Shown: positions 6,819-7,580 of the stretch, piece after piece
Position numbering within the stretch: the first letter of the stretch is position 1
How the letters are laid out: each line of letters begins with the position of its first letter
Assembly: GCA_036387255.1 (NCBI GenBank)
Contig: DASVUC010000089.1
Coordinates: 1-7,580 of the forward strand
Direction: 5' to 3'
Source: DASVUC01 sp036387255
GTDB lineage: Bacteria; Planctomycetota; Phycisphaerae; Tepidisphaerales; Tepidisphaeraceae
Length of the DNA stretch: 7,580 nucleotides
The notes under the pieces: generated by a model
Databases searched by the model: none
Told to the model about the DNA's origin: nothing
The model's input: the letters and a program-made list of their open reading frames with translations, nothing else
Translations under genes and position numbers: made by a program

Positions 6819-6847
6819 TTGTCCGCTGCGCCGGATATGCGTAAAGT
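6819..6847 (+). promoter_or_regulatory. Weak sigma-70-like promoter candidate for the GT2 gene
   Basis: TTGTCC at 6819-6824 and TAAAGT at 6842-6847 each match four of six consensus bases, with a 17-base spacer. Transcription would start within a few bases of the ATG at 6857, making a nearly leaderless message. This would fit the lack of a Shine-Dalgarno site. The match is weak and may be chance. Confidence 0.22.
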
Positions 6848-6856
6848 CACCCCAAA

Positions 6857-7580
6857 ATGCCCCCCCGCGTCTCCATCCTCATTCCCGTGTACAACGCCCA
6901 GCCTTACCTCAGCGGCGCGATCCAGAGCATTCTTACCCAAACCTTCACGGACTTCGAGATCATCGCCGTCAACGACGGATCCACCGACGAATCTCTCGAC
7001 ATCCTCAACTCCCTGGCTAAACGAGATGCCCGCCTCCACATCCACTCCCGCCCCAATACCGGCATCGTGGGCGCCCTCAACGACGGCCTTTCTCAATGCC
7101 AGGGCGAACTCATCGCCCGCATGGATGCCGACGACCTCTCTCTCCCCAACCGCTTGGAAAAACAAGTCGCCTTCCTCGACGCCCACCCGGACCACGTCCT
7201 CGTCGGCTCCCGCGTTCTCCTCATCGACCCCGACAACCTCCCCATCCGCCCCTGGGTCGACGAGTTTGATCACGGAGCGATCGACACCGCCCACCTCAAC
7301 CGAGGCTGGCCCGTCGTCCACCCTGCCATCATCATGCGCCGCAGCGCCGTCGAGCAGATCGGGTGCTATCGCCAGCAATACGCCACCCTCGAAGATCTCG
7401 ACCTCTTCCTCCGCCTCGCCGAAGTGGGAAGGCTCGCCAACCTCGCCGACGTTCTTCTCCACTACCGCCAGCACTTCAGCAGCATCTGCCACCTCCACAG
7501 CGACCAACAAAACGAGATTCGCCAAGCGATCCTTGAAGAAACTGCCCACCGCCGAGGCACCATCCCTCCCCCCTCCATTC
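6857..7580 (+). CDS. GT2-family glycosyltransferase (GT-A fold, partial, 3' end missing)
   Basis: My translation from the ATG at 6857 gives 241 residues and is still open at the right edge. Residues 5-13 (VSILIPVYN) are the classic GT2 opening. N39-D-G-S-T-D44 forms the nucleotide-binding motif, and D90-A-D-D93 is the DxD-type metal and donor-sugar site. VVHPAIIMRR at 153-162 and the E179-D-L-D182 segment match the acceptor side, where an ED pair usually supplies the catalytic base. HYRQHFSSI near 202-210 fits the family's YRxHxxS segment. There is no membrane helix in the visible part. It should transfer a sugar from a nucleotide donor to a growing surface glycan; the specificity is unknown. 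It has no Shine-Dalgarno site and is divergent from the PEP-CTERM gene, so the two may share control of surface functions. It could be the first gene of an operon to the right. Confidence 0.88.
   Translation, partial: MPPRVSILIPVYNAQPYLSGAIQSILTQTFTDFEIIAVNDGSTDESLDILNSLAKRDARLHIHSRPNTGIVGALNDGLSQCQGELIARMDADDLSLPNRLEKQVAFLDAHPDHVLVGSRVLLIDPDNLPIRPWVDEFDHGAIDTAHLNRGWPVVHPAIIMRRSAVEQIGCYRQQYATLEDLDLFLRLAEVGRLANLADVLLHYRQHFSSICHLHSDQQNEIRQAILEETAHRRGTIPPPSI

Overview
The window is a GC-rich bacterial chromosome segment. It holds seven protein-coding genes, two of them cut by the window edges, and no RNA gene, CRISPR array or insertion sequence that I can see. A surface protein with a PEP-CTERM anchor, a release factor 2 gene with programmed frameshifting, patchy use of Shine-Dalgarno sequences, and a DNA-binding protein that carries its receiver domain at the C-terminus together suggest a planctomycete-like bacterium (Planctomycetota, perhaps Phycisphaerae). 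That placement is inference; Verrucomicrobiota is the main alternative.

Layout, left to right. At 1-340 (minus) is the N-terminal part of a regulator with a MerR/excisionase-type helix-turn-helix followed by a response-regulator receiver domain; it runs off the left edge. A 231-base gap separates it from a divergent GT4 glycosyltransferase (572-1927, plus). After a 229-base gap come a short secretin-family protein (2157-3620) and, 10 bases later, a Tat-exported metallophosphoesterase (3631-4536). These two probably share a transcript. A GC-rich hairpin (4545-4567) then precedes prfB (4610-5732), which encodes release factor 2 in two frames joined at a classic CTT TGA C site at 4685-4691.

prfB converges on a minus-strand gene (5823-6767) for a secreted PEP-CTERM protein whose body looks like a degenerate GH18-type TIM barrel. 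The 90 bases between them hold two adjacent perfect inverted repeats that look like a dispersed repeat. An 89-base divergent promoter region separates the PEP-CTERM gene from a GT2 glycosyltransferase (6857 to the right edge, plus).

The two glycosyltransferases, the PEP-CTERM protein, the secretin and the exported phosphoesterase are all compatible with building or decorating the cell envelope or exopolysaccharide. They do not form one operon, and no exosortase, polymerase, flippase or other secretion-system gene is in view, so a shared pathway is only a suggestion. prfB is housekeeping. I found no convincing wholly new system. The best leads are the PEP-CTERM GH18-like protein beside a glycosyltransferase, the orphan short secretin, and the double palindrome at 5749-5813.
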